Positions 34,075 through 43,022 of a stretch of 64,000 nucleotides of DNA are shown here, in pieces. The notes under the pieces are model-generated. The model searched no databases. It was not told where the DNA came from and worked only from the letters and a program-made list of their open reading frames with translations. The stretch comes from Methanobacteriota archaeon (GTDB lineage Archaea > Halobacteriota > Methanomicrobia > Methanomicrobiales > Methanoculleaceae), in assembly GCA_023393455.1 (NCBI GenBank), contig JAEWLJ010000015.1:124001-188000 (forward strand), given 5' to 3'. Both the position numbers and the translations under genes were made by a program. The number at the start of each line of letters is the position of its first letter. The stretch's first letter is position 1.

Positions 34075-34136
34075 AATTCTCTCGCTCCGGGAACGTTGTC
34101 TGTCTGCAAAAAATAGGGAGAATCAGCCGGACGGAA

Positions 34137-34155
34137 CATATAATTATATTTATTT
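34137..34155 (+). promoter_or_regulatory. TATA region of Era-like GTPase operon
   Basis: Overlapping TATA candidates ACATATAATTA (34137-34147) and TTATATTTATT lie 55-75 bases upstream of the ATG at 34212. GAGGG precedes the ATG. The promoter is divergent from the CBS operon, with about 65 bases between the two TATA boxes. Confidence 0.55.
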
Positions 34156-34211
34156 GTGAGTGCCACATCTCACTTAAGTACAGGCAATTCCTGCCTGCCT
34201 GAGGGAGCTTA

Positions 34212-34853
34212 ATGACGTTCTTTGTTCGTACTAAAAGAAGGATCTCGGGGCTATTGAAGGCGCTCCTTAGGAAGCGAACCTTTCGCATTGGGATCTACGG
34301 CCCTCCCAATGCCGGTAAGACCACACTTGCGAATCGGATTGTGAGAGATTGGATCGGCGATGCGGTCGGCCCGGTCAGTGAGGTGCCTCATGAAACCCGG
34401 CGCGTCCGGCGTAAAGAGGATATCACCATCACCGGGCAGAACGGCGGGTCGGTCACCATCGACATCGTCGATACCCCCGGCGTGACGACCAAGATCGACT
34501 ACAACGAGTTCGTCGAGTTCGGTATCGAGAAGGAGGAGGCGGTCAAGCGGGCCCGGGAGGCGACCGAGGGCGTTGCCGAGGCGATGCACTGGCTCCGCGA
34601 GGATATCGACGGCGTCATCTACATGCTCGACTCCACGCAGGACCCGTTCCAGCAGGTGAACATCATGCTCATCGGGATCATCGAGAGCCGGAAACTCCCG
34701 GTCGTGATCGTCGCAAACAAGAACGATCTCCCCGATGCGTCCGCCGCACGGATCAAGAGTGCGTTCCCCCAGCACCCGGTGATCTCCATATCGGGTCTTG
34801 AAGGGAACAACGTGGATGAGCTGTATGAGAAGATGACGACATATTTCGGGTGA
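34212..34853 (+). CDS. Era-like GTP-binding protein
   Basis: The 213-residue P-loop GTPase has G1 GPPNAGKTTL (31-40), G3 DIVDTPG (about 85-91), G4 NKND and a basic N-terminus (RTKRRISGLLKALLRKR). No KH domain follows, unlike bacterial Era. The family is conserved in euryarchaea with DUF2073 and a zinc-ribbon protein, exactly the genes that follow. Its role is not established, though RNA or ribosome binding is suspected from the family. The stop overlaps the next start. Confidence 0.88.
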   Translation: MTFFVRTKRRISGLLKALLRKRTFRIGIYGPPNAGKTTLANRIVRDWIGDAVGPVSEVPHETRRVRRKEDITITGQNGGSVTIDIVDTPGVTTKIDYNEFVEFGIEKEEAVKRAREATEGVAEAMHWLREDIDGVIYMLDSTQDPFQQVNIMLIGIIESRKLPVVIVANKNDLPDASAARIKSAFPQHPVISISGLEGNNVDELYEKMTTYFG

Positions 34854-35227
34854 TGGAGATGATACAGGGTGTACAAATCGACCTGATCTCTGCGGAACGT
34901 CTCGATCGCCTCACATCGATGGAGAAGATCCGCCTGATCCTTGATGACGTTATGGAAGGAAACATCGTTATCCTGGAGAAGGGCCTTGCGCCAGACGAGC
35001 AGAGCAAGCTCATCGAGATCACGATGCGGGAGATCGCGCCGGACGGGTTCTCCGGGATCGAGATGGAGACCTATCCGATCAGGGATGCCCAGGGCGGGTT
35101 CCTGGCGAAACTTCTCGGTGGAAAACGCTCCGAGTCCCGTTTGACCGTGATCGGGCCGGCGAACCAGCTCAAGACGCTCAAGAAGGAGAAGGATCTCATC
35201 AGTGCATGGGTCTCCTCGTCGAGATGA
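34850..35227 (+). CDS. DUF2073 protein
   Basis: The 125-residue protein matches DUF2073, with VQIDLISAERLDRLTSMEKIRLILDDV (8-34) and GFSGIEMETYP. It accompanies the Era-like GTPase in many archaea and is probably its functional partner. Three starts are close together: GTG 34850, ATG 34853 and ATG 34859. Overlap with the GTPase stop argues for translational coupling. No catalytic residues are obvious. Confidence 0.85.
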   Translation: MMEMIQGVQIDLISAERLDRLTSMEKIRLILDDVMEGNIVILEKGLAPDEQSKLIEITMREIAPDGFSGIEMETYPIRDAQGGFLAKLLGGKRSESRLTVIGPANQLKTLKKEKDLISAWVSSSR

Positions 35228-35249
35228 ACGGACAGCGGGGGTGAAAGGG

Positions 35250-35627
35250 ATGCCTCACAAGTGCACACAATGCGGCAGGGAGTTCGAAGACGGTTCGACG
35301 AAGATACTGAAAGGATGCCCGAGTTGCGGCGGAAAGAAGTTTCTCTACATCCGTGAGGCCGAACGACACGACGACGTTCTGAAGGAGAAGACCATCGACG
35401 AGATCGCCCAGGAGACGGGCGAGGAAGTGCTTGAGGTCAAGCTGGATCTCCGGAAAAAAGAGGAGATCGAGGTCTTCGAGCGTATCGAGAGCATCCGCAT
35501 CCTCGGCCCGGGTTCGTACGAACTGAACATCGATAAACTGGCCCGGTCGGACGAGGTCGTCGTCGGACTGGAAAAAGAAGGTAAATACGTTGTGGATATC
35601 CTCTCCATGGCCAAGAAGAAGAAGTGA
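35250..35627 (+). CDS. Zinc-ribbon protein, OapC/ArvC-like
   Basis: From ATG 35250 (after GGGGGTGAAAGGG) the protein has 125 residues. An N-terminal zinc ribbon has CTQCG (5-9) and CPSCG (near 23-27). An alpha/beta region rich in Lys/Glu follows, and the tail is MAKKKK. It belongs to the archaeal family found next to the Era-like GTPase and DUF2073. The frame is open upstream to 35202, overlapping DUF2073, but that part has no family features. Nucleic-acid binding is plausible. Confidence 0.85.
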   Translation: MPHKCTQCGREFEDGSTKILKGCPSCGGKKFLYIREAERHDDVLKEKTIDEIAQETGEEVLEVKLDLRKKEEIEVFERIESIRILGPGSYELNIDKLARSDEVVVGLEKEGKYVVDILSMAKKKK

Positions 35628-35693
35628 TACGGTATCCACCGCATTTAATTGGGGGGCGGGCGCTGCTTCGATAGCATCTCGTCCTCTACCGAG

Positions 35694-35704
35694 ATTATAA
35701 ATAT
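35694..35704 (+). promoter_or_regulatory. TATA box candidate upstream of kamA-like gene
   Basis: ATTATAAATAT lies about 205 bases upstream of the ATG at 35908, so the leader would be about 180 bases. The interval 35628-35907 otherwise holds no gene I can support. Confidence 0.35.
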
Positions 35705-35907
35705 CCTCAGAACCCTTTTGAGTTACATCACGTAATCCGACACTCAATGACGCAGGTCGGAGCGACGGTTTCCCGTACGAGAACATGAAACTCTCATGAA
35801 CCTTTGCGTAGATCGGATTTCATTCGCGATCTCTGCTCTCGTGCGCCTGTCCCCGGCTGTTAGCGGGTTGTTTCCTGCACTGGAGAGTGTCGGCTGGGAG
35901 ATACTCC

Positions 35908-37122
35908 ATGAACACGACATACGATATCCAGAATACGATCGGGGAGGAGACCGTGAACCCGATCTATCTCTCCTCGCTCGATTCGGTCCCCGGTATCGGG
36001 CCGGAGGAGCGCGCCCGCCTTGCGGAGGTGACCGACCTCTTTGCGTTCCGTGCGAACGACTATTACCTCTCGCTGATCGACTGGGAAGACCCGGCCGACC
36101 CTATCCGCCGGCTGATCGTCCCGACCGTCGAGGAGCTTGAGCCCTGGGGAGATCTTGACCCGTCCTCAGAGCGCCGGTATACCCGGGCTCCGGGGCTGCA
36201 GCATAAATACCGTGAGACCGCCCTCCTGCTCGTGAGCGAGGTCTGCGGTGGCCTCTGCCGCTACTGTTTCCGCAAGCGCCTCTTCATCGAGGAGGCGCAT
36301 GAGGTGAATAACGAGATCTCCGCGGGGCTTGCCTACATCCGGGACCATCCGGAGATCACGAACGTCCTCCTTACGGGGGGCGATCCCCTGTTCCTCGAGA
36401 CCGAGAGGCTGCTCAATATCGTTCGGCAGATCCGCGAGATCGATCATGTCGGGATCATCCGGATCGGCACGAAGATGCCGGCATACAATCCGTTCCGGAT
36501 CATCAACGATCCGATGCTGCTGGACATGATCCGGGGCTACAGCATGGACGAGAAGCGTATCTACATCATGGCGCAGTTCAACCACCCGAGGGAACTGACC
36601 GATGCCGCATGCCGGGCGGTCGCCCTCCTGCAGGATGCGGGAGCGGTCGTGATGAACCAGACGCCGCTCATCCGCGGCATCAACGACGACCCGGAGGTGC
36701 TTGCGGCGCTCTTCGACAAACTCTCGTTCATCGGCGCGAACCCTTACTACGTCTTCCAGTGTCGTCCGTCGGTCGGCAACAGGACGTTTGCGGTGCCGGT
36801 GGAGGAGTCATACCGGATCTTCGAGCAGGCCCGCACGATATGCTCGGGGCTTGCGAAACGGGCCCGGTTCGTGATCTCTCACGCGACGGGGAAGATCGAG
36901 GTGCTCGGGAAGACGGACAGGCACACCTACTTCAAGTACAACCAGGCGGCAGACCCGGCGGATCTCGGGCGGTTCATGGTCTATAAGAGCAACCCGGAGG
37001 CCTACTGGTTCGACGATTACACGGAACTGGTGGACGAGGGGAGGGTCTGGGGGCCGGAGGGGCCGGTGCAGGATGCCCCGGATCTCTCGGCGTCGCCGGA
37101 TGCGGGATGCACGCTGGGGTGA
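35908..37122 (+). CDS. KamA-family radical SAM protein (lysine 2,3-aminomutase-like)
   Basis: The 404-residue protein has the radical SAM motif CGGLCRYCFRK (CX3CX2C, near 114-124), LLTGGDPL for SAM, and RFVISHATGKIEVLG near the C-terminus, where the Lys is the likely PLP-binding residue. ATG 35908 is chosen because GGGAG lies 7 bases upstream. A GTG at 35887 has no site. Lysine 2,3-aminomutase makes beta-lysine, used by methanogens for the osmolyte N-epsilon-acetyl-beta-lysine. The expected acetyltransferase gene is not adjacent, so the substrate remains open. Confidence 0.85.
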   Translation: MNTTYDIQNTIGEETVNPIYLSSLDSVPGIGPEERARLAEVTDLFAFRANDYYLSLIDWEDPADPIRRLIVPTVEELEPWGDLDPSSERRYTRAPGLQHKYRETALLLVSEVCGGLCRYCFRKRLFIEEAHEVNNEISAGLAYIRDHPEITNVLLTGGDPLFLETERLLNIVRQIREIDHVGIIRIGTKMPAYNPFRIINDPMLLDMIRGYSMDEKRIYIMAQFNHPRELTDAACRAVALLQDAGAVVMNQTPLIRGINDDPEVLAALFDKLSFIGANPYYVFQCRPSVGNRTFAVPVEESYRIFEQARTICSGLAKRARFVISHATGKIEVLGKTDRHTYFKYNQAADPADLGRFMVYKSNPEAYWFDDYTELVDEGRVWGPEGPVQDAPDLSASPDAGCTLG

Positions 37123-37385
37123 GGGGGGTTGGGGCCTCCTATCCCTCGCCAGATTATGAAGAAGCGGTCTGCGCTGAAGTTCCGGCAGCCGGGGGGATTG
37201 GGATCCGGAGGATCAGTCATTCATCGAGGACGCCAGCAAGGCTTCTCCTGCACTCCTCGCGTGCCCTCCCGATTGTTCGGACTCCGGAGAACTCCGGAAC
37301 CTCCCCCTAGTACGGTTCGGCATCCTCGATGCTCTCGCATTAGGCGTGTTCGAGTGCCGCGTTGATGTGGTTCTGGGATCATTCG

Positions 37386-38672
37386 TCACATTAGCGTGTA
37401 ACCGGTGATTGATCCTATGAAATAGACTTTCTCCTTCTCCTCCTCCGGGTGATTGTTCAGATTCATCAGCCCATCTTTCCCGGGCATCAGGTTGTCAAGG
37501 GTAATTTGACGGTTATCGTCAACACGATTGATAATAGGTGTACCGCCTACCGTGAACTCTGTCCACGCATTGACCGGTGGTACGTTCAACGTCAGCGTCG
37601 AGGCGAGGTCTTCGTAGTTCGAGATCCAGATCCCACCACCTTCGTTGATTTTGCCAGTTCCACTCTCGTCGCCGTTAATGAAGAGCGTTACATCGTCGTA
37701 GGCAAACATTGAGACCTGCGATTCACTTATATAGATCTTGCCTTTTCCGCTAGTTCCGATGACCAGTTTCACCGTGTCGCCGATCTCGAGGTCATGTTGC
37801 GTACCCCCTATCGTCACTTTGGAGTAGGCTCCGATCACCCTGAATTCGAGGTAACCGCCCGGCATGAGAGTGCCCGGCTTTCCGTCCGCCGTGTTAAGCA
37901 GGGTGTCTTGCCAGGTTGTTGAAGACGATATAACAACGATGTAGTTCGTCTTCGTTTCGATGTCGGAGGCTCCGGCCCCGGTTACGGTCAGCGTGACGGT
38001 GTAGGTCCCCGGCGTCGTGTAAGTGTGGGTCGGGCTCTGCTTGTCGGAGGTGCTGCCGTCGCCGAAGTCCCAGGACCATGAGGTCGGCTCACCCGTGGAG
38101 GTATCGGTGAACGCGACTGTGAGCGGAGCGATGCCGGAGGTCACGTTGACGGTGAAGTTTGCCACAAGGGTCACCGGTGTGGGCGTTACTGTCGTTGTTG
38201 TTGTGGGTGTAACCGTCACTGTCGGTGTTGGTCCCGTGGTTTCTGTCGGCGCATCGCCCCCGATCTCGTGGAGGAGCCAGTCGCTGCCGGTGCGGCTCAC
38301 GCCCTCTCCGACGATCTGGATGTGGGGGTTCGTTTCGGCCAGACTCGGGTCGAGGACGAGGGTCTGCCCCGTCTCCCATGACGTCCAATCGGGGGACGGG
38401 GTGCCGGACGCAATGATGAGGCTAAAGTTGGCCGTCCGGTCGACGCCGTCGACGAGGATCTTGAAGTGCCCCTTTACGAGGGGATCGCCGCCGTCGTGGG
38501 AGAGAGAGATGTTCCCATTCTCATCGGTCACACTGCGGGCAATCATTGCGGGCGCCGCGTCGCCGGGCGGGTAGGAGAGGAGCGCCACCCCGGCGATCGC
38601 CGCCGCTGTCACGAAGACGGCGATGAGCACCATGACGGCGATGAGGTCGGAGGCGGCGGCGTCGGATTTCAT
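37386..38672 (-). CDS. Pilin-like surface protein with PKD domain
   Basis: The 428-residue protein has an N-terminal hydrophobic segment after a short polar start (SDLIAVMVLIAVFVTAAAIAGVALL, 8-32), the archaeal type IV pilin arrangement. A small beta domain (45-135) and a Thr/Pro-rich linker (144-167) follow, then one PKD domain (170-248, WSWDFGDGSTS and YTTPGTYTVTLTV). The C-terminal beta region (250-428) resembles nothing I can name. PKD domains mediate adhesion. It is the third gene of the operon starting at 40979. Confidence 0.82.
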   Translation of the reverse strand: MKSDAAASDLIAVMVLIAVFVTAAAIAGVALLSYPPGDAAPAMIARSVTDENGNISLSHDGGDPLVKGHFKILVDGVDRTANFSLIIASGTPSPDWTSWETGQTLVLDPSLAETNPHIQIVGEGVSRTGSDWLLHEIGGDAPTETTGPTPTVTVTPTTTTTVTPTPVTLVANFTVNVTSGIAPLTVAFTDTSTGEPTSWSWDFGDGSTSDKQSPTHTYTTPGTYTVTLTVTGAGASDIETKTNYIVVISSSTTWQDTLLNTADGKPGTLMPGGYLEFRVIGAYSKVTIGGTQHDLEIGDTVKLVIGTSGKGKIYISESQVSMFAYDDVTLFINGDESGTGKINEGGGIWISNYEDLASTLTLNVPPVNAWTEFTVGGTPIINRVDDNRQITLDNLMPGKDGLMNLNNHPEEEKEKVYFIGSITGYTLM

Positions 38673-38700
38673 GTTGATCGTGCCTGATTTTCTTTTGGAC

Positions 38701-40056
38701 TCAGAACGGGTAGTCTGCAGGATTGCTGATGTACTGGTCTATGTTCTTGAAGGTGACCTTTGTATTGCCGTTGATGACGAAGAACCCGTCGCGGGCGATG
38801 ACGACCCCCTCAAGGGAGCCTCCGTTGAAGGTTACCCTCCCTTGGGGGGCGAAGAAGATGCCCGTCACTTTATCACTCCATCCGTTCGTGATCGATATGT
38901 CGCCGTCACTTGCTATGATGACGACATTGCTTGCGGTAGCTCCGGATGGGGAGGAGTAACTGTTGGCAAAAATCTTCAGGTTATTCGTCAGGATTCCGTT
39001 TTGGTCATACTCTTTTGCAGTGTACCATTCAGCGGGTTTCGTGGAGGGTATCCCCTGATCCGGCATGGTGAATCCCGGGAAGGGTGTCTGATCAGTGCAG
39101 TGATCAAGCGTGCTGGAATCAACACCCGGAAGCAGATTGATATTGCCGGTACAGTAAATATGTGCACCATCCACAAAACTGATTACATTCCTTCGTAGCG
39201 TGACATCTCCATTAACATACACGTCATCATGTATGATGACGCCTCCCAGATCGCAGTCGCCGTTAACGTATACTTTGCCGTAAATATTTCTATTTCCTCC
39301 AAGGAGCACCAGATCTCCGTTGATATATATAGCGCCGGGCGCCTCCTCTGATCCCAGACTGGCACTCCCACTATCCTTGCTAACGCTGCCGTTGATGTAG
39401 ATGTTCGATACGCTGATGCCACCATTACCTCCAAGATCCTCTGGCTCCAAACCCCTAGTTATAACGATTGTTGCTCCTGGGCCTATGACGTTCACACTTC
39501 CCTTTCCTGTTCCTTCCCCTATGCTAAGAGTGGTGCCGTAGATGAAGACGCTCTCATTGATGACGAAGTCGATGAAGGGTATTTCTGGCTCGTCATCATC
39601 CTCGTCCCCCTCATCCGGCTCCACCGGGTCCGGGGAGAACGTTGCCTCTCCTCCCACGAAGGCCGGCTCAGAAAGGATCGTCTCGCCGCCGTCCCCCGTG
39701 AGCACCGTCACGATCACGCGAGTAAGGTCTGCGCCGCCCGTATAGTTGAGGACTCCCCCGATCGACCAGACGCCGCCTTCAAGCCCGGTAAAATTGCCTG
39801 TACGGTCCACAAGGCCGCTCCCGGCATCGACGTAGATCCGGTACTCCCCCGCCCTGAGAGGATCGCCCCCTTCGTGGACGAGGGCGAAGCTGCCGCTCCT
39901 GTTCCCCGCGACGATGGTTGCATGGGGAATCTCGTCCGGTTGAGGGGCGGATAGGAAGGGAACCGCCACAATCGCCACGGCAAGAACGGTCAGGCCGAGC
40001 AGGAGGATGACCCCGATAACCTCGGAGACTCCTTCTTCACCGCGATGTTGTCTCAT
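38701..40056 (-). CDS. Pilin-like protein with bactofilin-like repeats
   Basis: The 451-residue protein has an archaeal pilin N-terminus, with EEGVSEVIGVILLLGLTVLAVAIV near residues 7-30 and cleavage expected after Gly. A beta domain with an acidic linker (DEGDEDDDEPE) follows. Then comes a long right-handed beta-helix-like region with recurring YINGD, YVNGD and FINGN turns, like polymer-forming bactofilin or DUF-type autotransporter stalks. ATG 40056 is chosen since GGAG lies 8 bases upstream. A GTG at 40065 overlaps the previous stop. Confidence 0.82.
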   Translation of the reverse strand: MRQHRGEEGVSEVIGVILLLGLTVLAVAIVAVPFLSAPQPDEIPHATIVAGNRSGSFALVHEGGDPLRAGEYRIYVDAGSGLVDRTGNFTGLEGGVWSIGGVLNYTGGADLTRVIVTVLTGDGGETILSEPAFVGGEATFSPDPVEPDEGDEDDDEPEIPFIDFVINESVFIYGTTLSIGEGTGKGSVNVIGPGATIVITRGLEPEDLGGNGGISVSNIYINGSVSKDSGSASLGSEEAPGAIYINGDLVLLGGNRNIYGKVYVNGDCDLGGVIIHDDVYVNGDVTLRRNVISFVDGAHIYCTGNINLLPGVDSSTLDHCTDQTPFPGFTMPDQGIPSTKPAEWYTAKEYDQNGILTNNLKIFANSYSSPSGATASNVVIIASDGDISITNGWSDKVTGIFFAPQGRVTFNGGSLEGVVIARDGFFVINGNTKVTFKNIDQYISNPADYPF

Positions 40057-40061
40057 ACCAT

Positions 40062-40979
40062 TCACTCCACCAGTGACGCTGCGTTGTGGATCGTCACCGT
40101 GAAGTTCGATGGATACACGGTGAGGAATACGTATTTGTTTTCTGTCGGATCGCCATCTGCCACCGGGTTGATGGTAAGTCGGACCTTGTTCTCACTCAGT
40201 AACTCGGGCACAAGCAACGAAGTGACATTCTCATCAGTCGCCCTTAGCCGGATCTCATCAAAAGCTCTCTTCCAGGCCCCGGCTGCCTTAGCGTCGCCGG
40301 CCTCAATGGTCAGATTCACCTGGGTATAGGGAACGTCAAGGATGGGCGGATCGCTCTTGCGCATCCGTGTCTCGACCCGCACCGGCCCCGATCCCGAGAT
40401 CATATCCGAGCCCTCAAGGCTGATCGGGGCTACGGTGAGGCTGATATTGTCGTCCCTCGTCTTCGCCACCGCGATCGACGGCCCGACCCGCACCGTCGTC
40501 CCCCCCTCCTGGGAGAGGAAGACCGCGCCCCCCTGGTAGGTCCAGGTCTGCTCCACCCAGTAGTTGTTCGAGGACTGATAAGAGAGGCTCCCGAGGGGGA
40601 TAGTCACCGGTGGCTTCCCTGCAGGCTCAATCGTCAGGTTCGCCCCGCCGCTCTTCGCTGTGACCGTCCCCCCCGACCCCGCCGGGGTGAGGATCGGGAG
40701 CGTGAAGGCACTGCCAGCGGTCGCCCCTCCCCTCGTCCCGAGGTCGAAGGCCGTCGAGAGGAGGACACCGTTCCTCTCGTTCACCCACAGCGAATCGAGA
40801 GCAATCTTATAATCCACGAACCGGTCCTTCACCTGGTTCATGTGCGCGATCTCGTTCTCTCTTCCCGCCGCCGGGACGCCGTAGACCTGGTAGAGCGAGA
40901 GCGCCACGACGATCAGGGCGAGGATCAGGACGAAACCGACGACCTCCGAGAGGGCGTCATCACGCGGGCAGAGCGGCAT
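40062..40979 (-). CDS. Pilin-like membrane-anchored surface protein
   Basis: From ATG 40979 the protein has 305 residues. After a short polar leader (PLCPRDDA) comes LSEVVGFVLILALIVVALSLYQVY, the hydrophobic pilin-type helix with SEV at the expected cleavage context. The ectodomain (about 35-305) is beta-rich and has no recognisable catalytic motif. It resembles haloarchaeal and methanogen DUF7289-type proteins. It is the first gene of a three-gene operon, all with pilin-type N-termini. A TATA box at 41004-41014 suggests a nearly leaderless mRNA. Confidence 0.8.
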   Translation of the reverse strand: MPLCPRDDALSEVVGFVLILALIVVALSLYQVYGVPAAGRENEIAHMNQVKDRFVDYKIALDSLWVNERNGVLLSTAFDLGTRGGATAGSAFTLPILTPAGSGGTVTAKSGGANLTIEPAGKPPVTIPLGSLSYQSSNNYWVEQTWTYQGGAVFLSQEGGTTVRVGPSIAVAKTRDDNISLTVAPISLEGSDMISGSGPVRVETRMRKSDPPILDVPYTQVNLTIEAGDAKAAGAWKRAFDEIRLRATDENVTSLLVPELLSENKVRLTINPVADGDPTENKYVFLTVYPSNFTVTIHNAASLVE

Positions 40980-41003
40980 AGTCAAGGTAATTCTCTGCGC
41001 GAA

Positions 41004-41014
41004 GTCTATATTTA
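41004..41014 (-). promoter_or_regulatory. TATA box of pilin-like operon
   Basis: On the minus strand this reads TAAATATAGAC. Its centre is about 30 bases upstream of the ATG at 40979, so transcription begins very near the start codon and the mRNA is likely leaderless. Confidence 0.5.
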
Positions 41015-41160
41015 GTTATTGCTTGCCGTCGCCGCATTTCTACCCGCGGATCTCAAAAAGACGATACATTCTTCGATTTCGTGCCCGCATCCGCTCTATT
41101 CGGCCGTCTCTCCTCTTACCATCAAACCTTTTCACCTCCGCCCGCCATTATTACTACGAC

Positions 41161-42171
41161 ATGCCACAGGACTCAGGAATAGCCCCGGACGGAGTATCCC
41201 TCTCCCCGGGCTGCGTCCTCTGCCACCAGGGAGCGAAGATGGTTCTCTTCGTTACCGGCCGGTGTCGCCGCACCTGCTGGTACTGCCCGCTCTCGCGCGA
41301 GCGAAAAGGGCGGGATGTGATCTTTGCAAACGAACGGCAGGTCGCATCACCGCGTGAGGCCATCGAGGTTGCCGAGAGCATGAGCGCTCTCGGGACCGGC
41401 GTCACCGGCGGCGAACCGCTCCTCGAACTCGACCGGGTGGTGGAGTACTGCCGGGCTCTCAAGGAGCACTTCGGCCCGGAGCACCAGATCCATCTCTACA
41501 CCGCCCTTGCGCCCGACGAGACCATGCTCCGGCGGTTGCAGGGGCTGGTCGACGAGATCCGGCTCCACCCGCCCCATGAGGTCTGGCCCTGTATCCTCGA
41601 TACCGACTTCGCCAGATCAGCCGTCCTCGCCCGGGAGATGGGCTTCCTCATCGGGATCGAGGTCCCGGCGCTCCCCGGGATCGAGGACCTCGCCGCCGCC
41701 CTCCCGCTCCTCGACTTTTTGAACATCAACGAACTCGAGTGGGGCGAGACCTGCGCCGACGCCATGCGCGACCGCGGGCTCGAACTCGAGGACGGCGTGC
41801 ACAACGCCGTGTTGGGTGCCCGCCGGTGGGCGGAGAGACTCGCCGGTGACCCGAAGGTCCACTTCTGCTCGTCGGTCTTCAAGGACTCGGTCCAGCTACG
41901 GGAACGGTTAAAGCGGATCGCTGCAAACACTGCGCGTCCGTTCGAGGAAGTGACGGATGACGGAACCGTCGTCTACGGGGTGCTCGAGCCGGAAGGTCCC
42001 GTCGACGGATTCCTGGAGGAATTTGACGACGATGAGTATGCCGTCTCTGAGGGACGGATCGAGATGGCGTGGTGGGTGCTTGCCGAAGACGGCGCCGTGC
42101 TGCCGGGGAAGAAGTATGTCGTCGAGCGCTACCCAAACGCCGGCATGGTGGTCGAGGTGACGCCGCTCTGA
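41161..42171 (+). CDS. Radical SAM protein (PFL-activase-like)
   Basis: The 336-residue protein starts at ATG 41161. The frame extends back to 41023 without a family match. A cysteine-rich N-terminus (GCVLCHQG, 17-24) is followed by the radical SAM motif CRRTCWYCPLS (35-45) and TGVTGGEPLLELDR for SAM binding. It belongs to the archaeal pyruvate-formate-lyase-activating-like family of unknown substrate. The extra Cys pair could hold a second cluster or bind zinc. It is directly followed by a cis-prenyltransferase, possibly co-transcribed. Confidence 0.83.
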   Translation: MPQDSGIAPDGVSLSPGCVLCHQGAKMVLFVTGRCRRTCWYCPLSRERKGRDVIFANERQVASPREAIEVAESMSALGTGVTGGEPLLELDRVVEYCRALKEHFGPEHQIHLYTALAPDETMLRRLQGLVDEIRLHPPHEVWPCILDTDFARSAVLAREMGFLIGIEVPALPGIEDLAAALPLLDFLNINELEWGETCADAMRDRGLELEDGVHNAVLGARRWAERLAGDPKVHFCSSVFKDSVQLRERLKRIAANTARPFEEVTDDGTVVYGVLEPEGPVDGFLEEFDDDEYAVSEGRIEMAWWVLAEDGAVLPGKKYVVERYPNAGMVVEVTPL

Positions 42172-42953
42172 CGCTCAGATCGGGGATCGATCCTCTCTAC
42201 GAGCGTTACCTGAAGTGGCAGGTGAAGCACGTCCCCCGGCACATCGCGGTGATCCAGGACGGCAACCGCCGGTATGCCCGGGAGCAGGGGCTCGATACGG
42301 CGGTCGGCCACCGGCTCGGGGCGGACGCGACCGAGCAGGTCCTCGACTGGGCGTGCGAGCTCGGGGTGCAGCACATCACGCTCTATACCTTCTCAACCGA
42401 GAACTTCCACAGGGACAGAGAAGAACTCGCGTCGCTCTTCACCCTCTTCCGGGAGAAGTTCACCGCGGTCATGAAGGACGAGCGGGTGCACCGGAACCGT
42501 ATCCGGGTCCAGATGATCGGCGACCGTTCCCTCCTCTCCGACGACCTCCTCGCGACGATCGACGCGGCGGAAGAGGCGACACGGCACTACAACAACTACT
42601 GCATCAACATCGCGCTCGCCTACGGCGGCCGGAACGAGATCGTGCACGCCGCCCGATCGATCCTCGACGAGGTCAGGCGGGGCGAGATCGATCCCGTGGC
42701 CATCGACCCCGACACCGTCGAGCGGCACCTCCACCGGGGGGCAGCGCCCATCCCCCCTGTCGACCTGATCGTCCGGACCGGCAACGATTACCGGACCTCG
42801 AACTTCCTTCCCTGGCTCGCGAACGGTCACGAGTCCGCCGTCTACTTCTGCGCTCCCTACTGGCCGGCGTTCAGGAAGATCGACCTTCTGCGGGCGATGC
42901 GGGTCTACGACCAGCGCATGCACTTAAAAGAGCGCGTGGCCCGGCGGGGCTGA
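42069..42953 (+). CDS. uppS: cis-Prenyltransferase (undecaprenyl diphosphate synthase family)
   Basis: The enzyme condenses IPP into long cis-polyprenyl diphosphates used as sugar carriers in glycosylation. The catalytic motif HIAVIQDGNRRYAR has the essential Asp. TLYTFSTENF, RVQMIGDRSLL and LIVRTGNDYRTSNFLPW follow. Family homology begins at DPLYERYL (about 42191). The frame opens with GTG 42069 inside the upstream gene, and no ATG, GTG or TTG lies between that gene's stop and the homology. The true start is therefore unclear: GTG 42069, CTG 42168 or GTG 42222. Confidence 0.9.
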   Translation: MVGACRRRRRAAGEEVCRRALPKRRHGGRGDAALTLRSGIDPLYERYLKWQVKHVPRHIAVIQDGNRRYAREQGLDTAVGHRLGADATEQVLDWACELGVQHITLYTFSTENFHRDREELASLFTLFREKFTAVMKDERVHRNRIRVQMIGDRSLLSDDLLATIDAAEEATRHYNNYCINIALAYGGRNEIVHAARSILDEVRRGEIDPVAIDPDTVERHLHRGAAPIPPVDLIVRTGNDYRTSNFLPWLANGHESAVYFCAPYWPAFRKIDLLRAMRVYDQRMHLKERVARRG

Positions 42954-43022
42954 CGGTCATCTCCACGCCGTCATGGCTTCATGATCTTCGCGTGAGAGTT
43001 TGTTACCGGTCTCATCGCCGGC

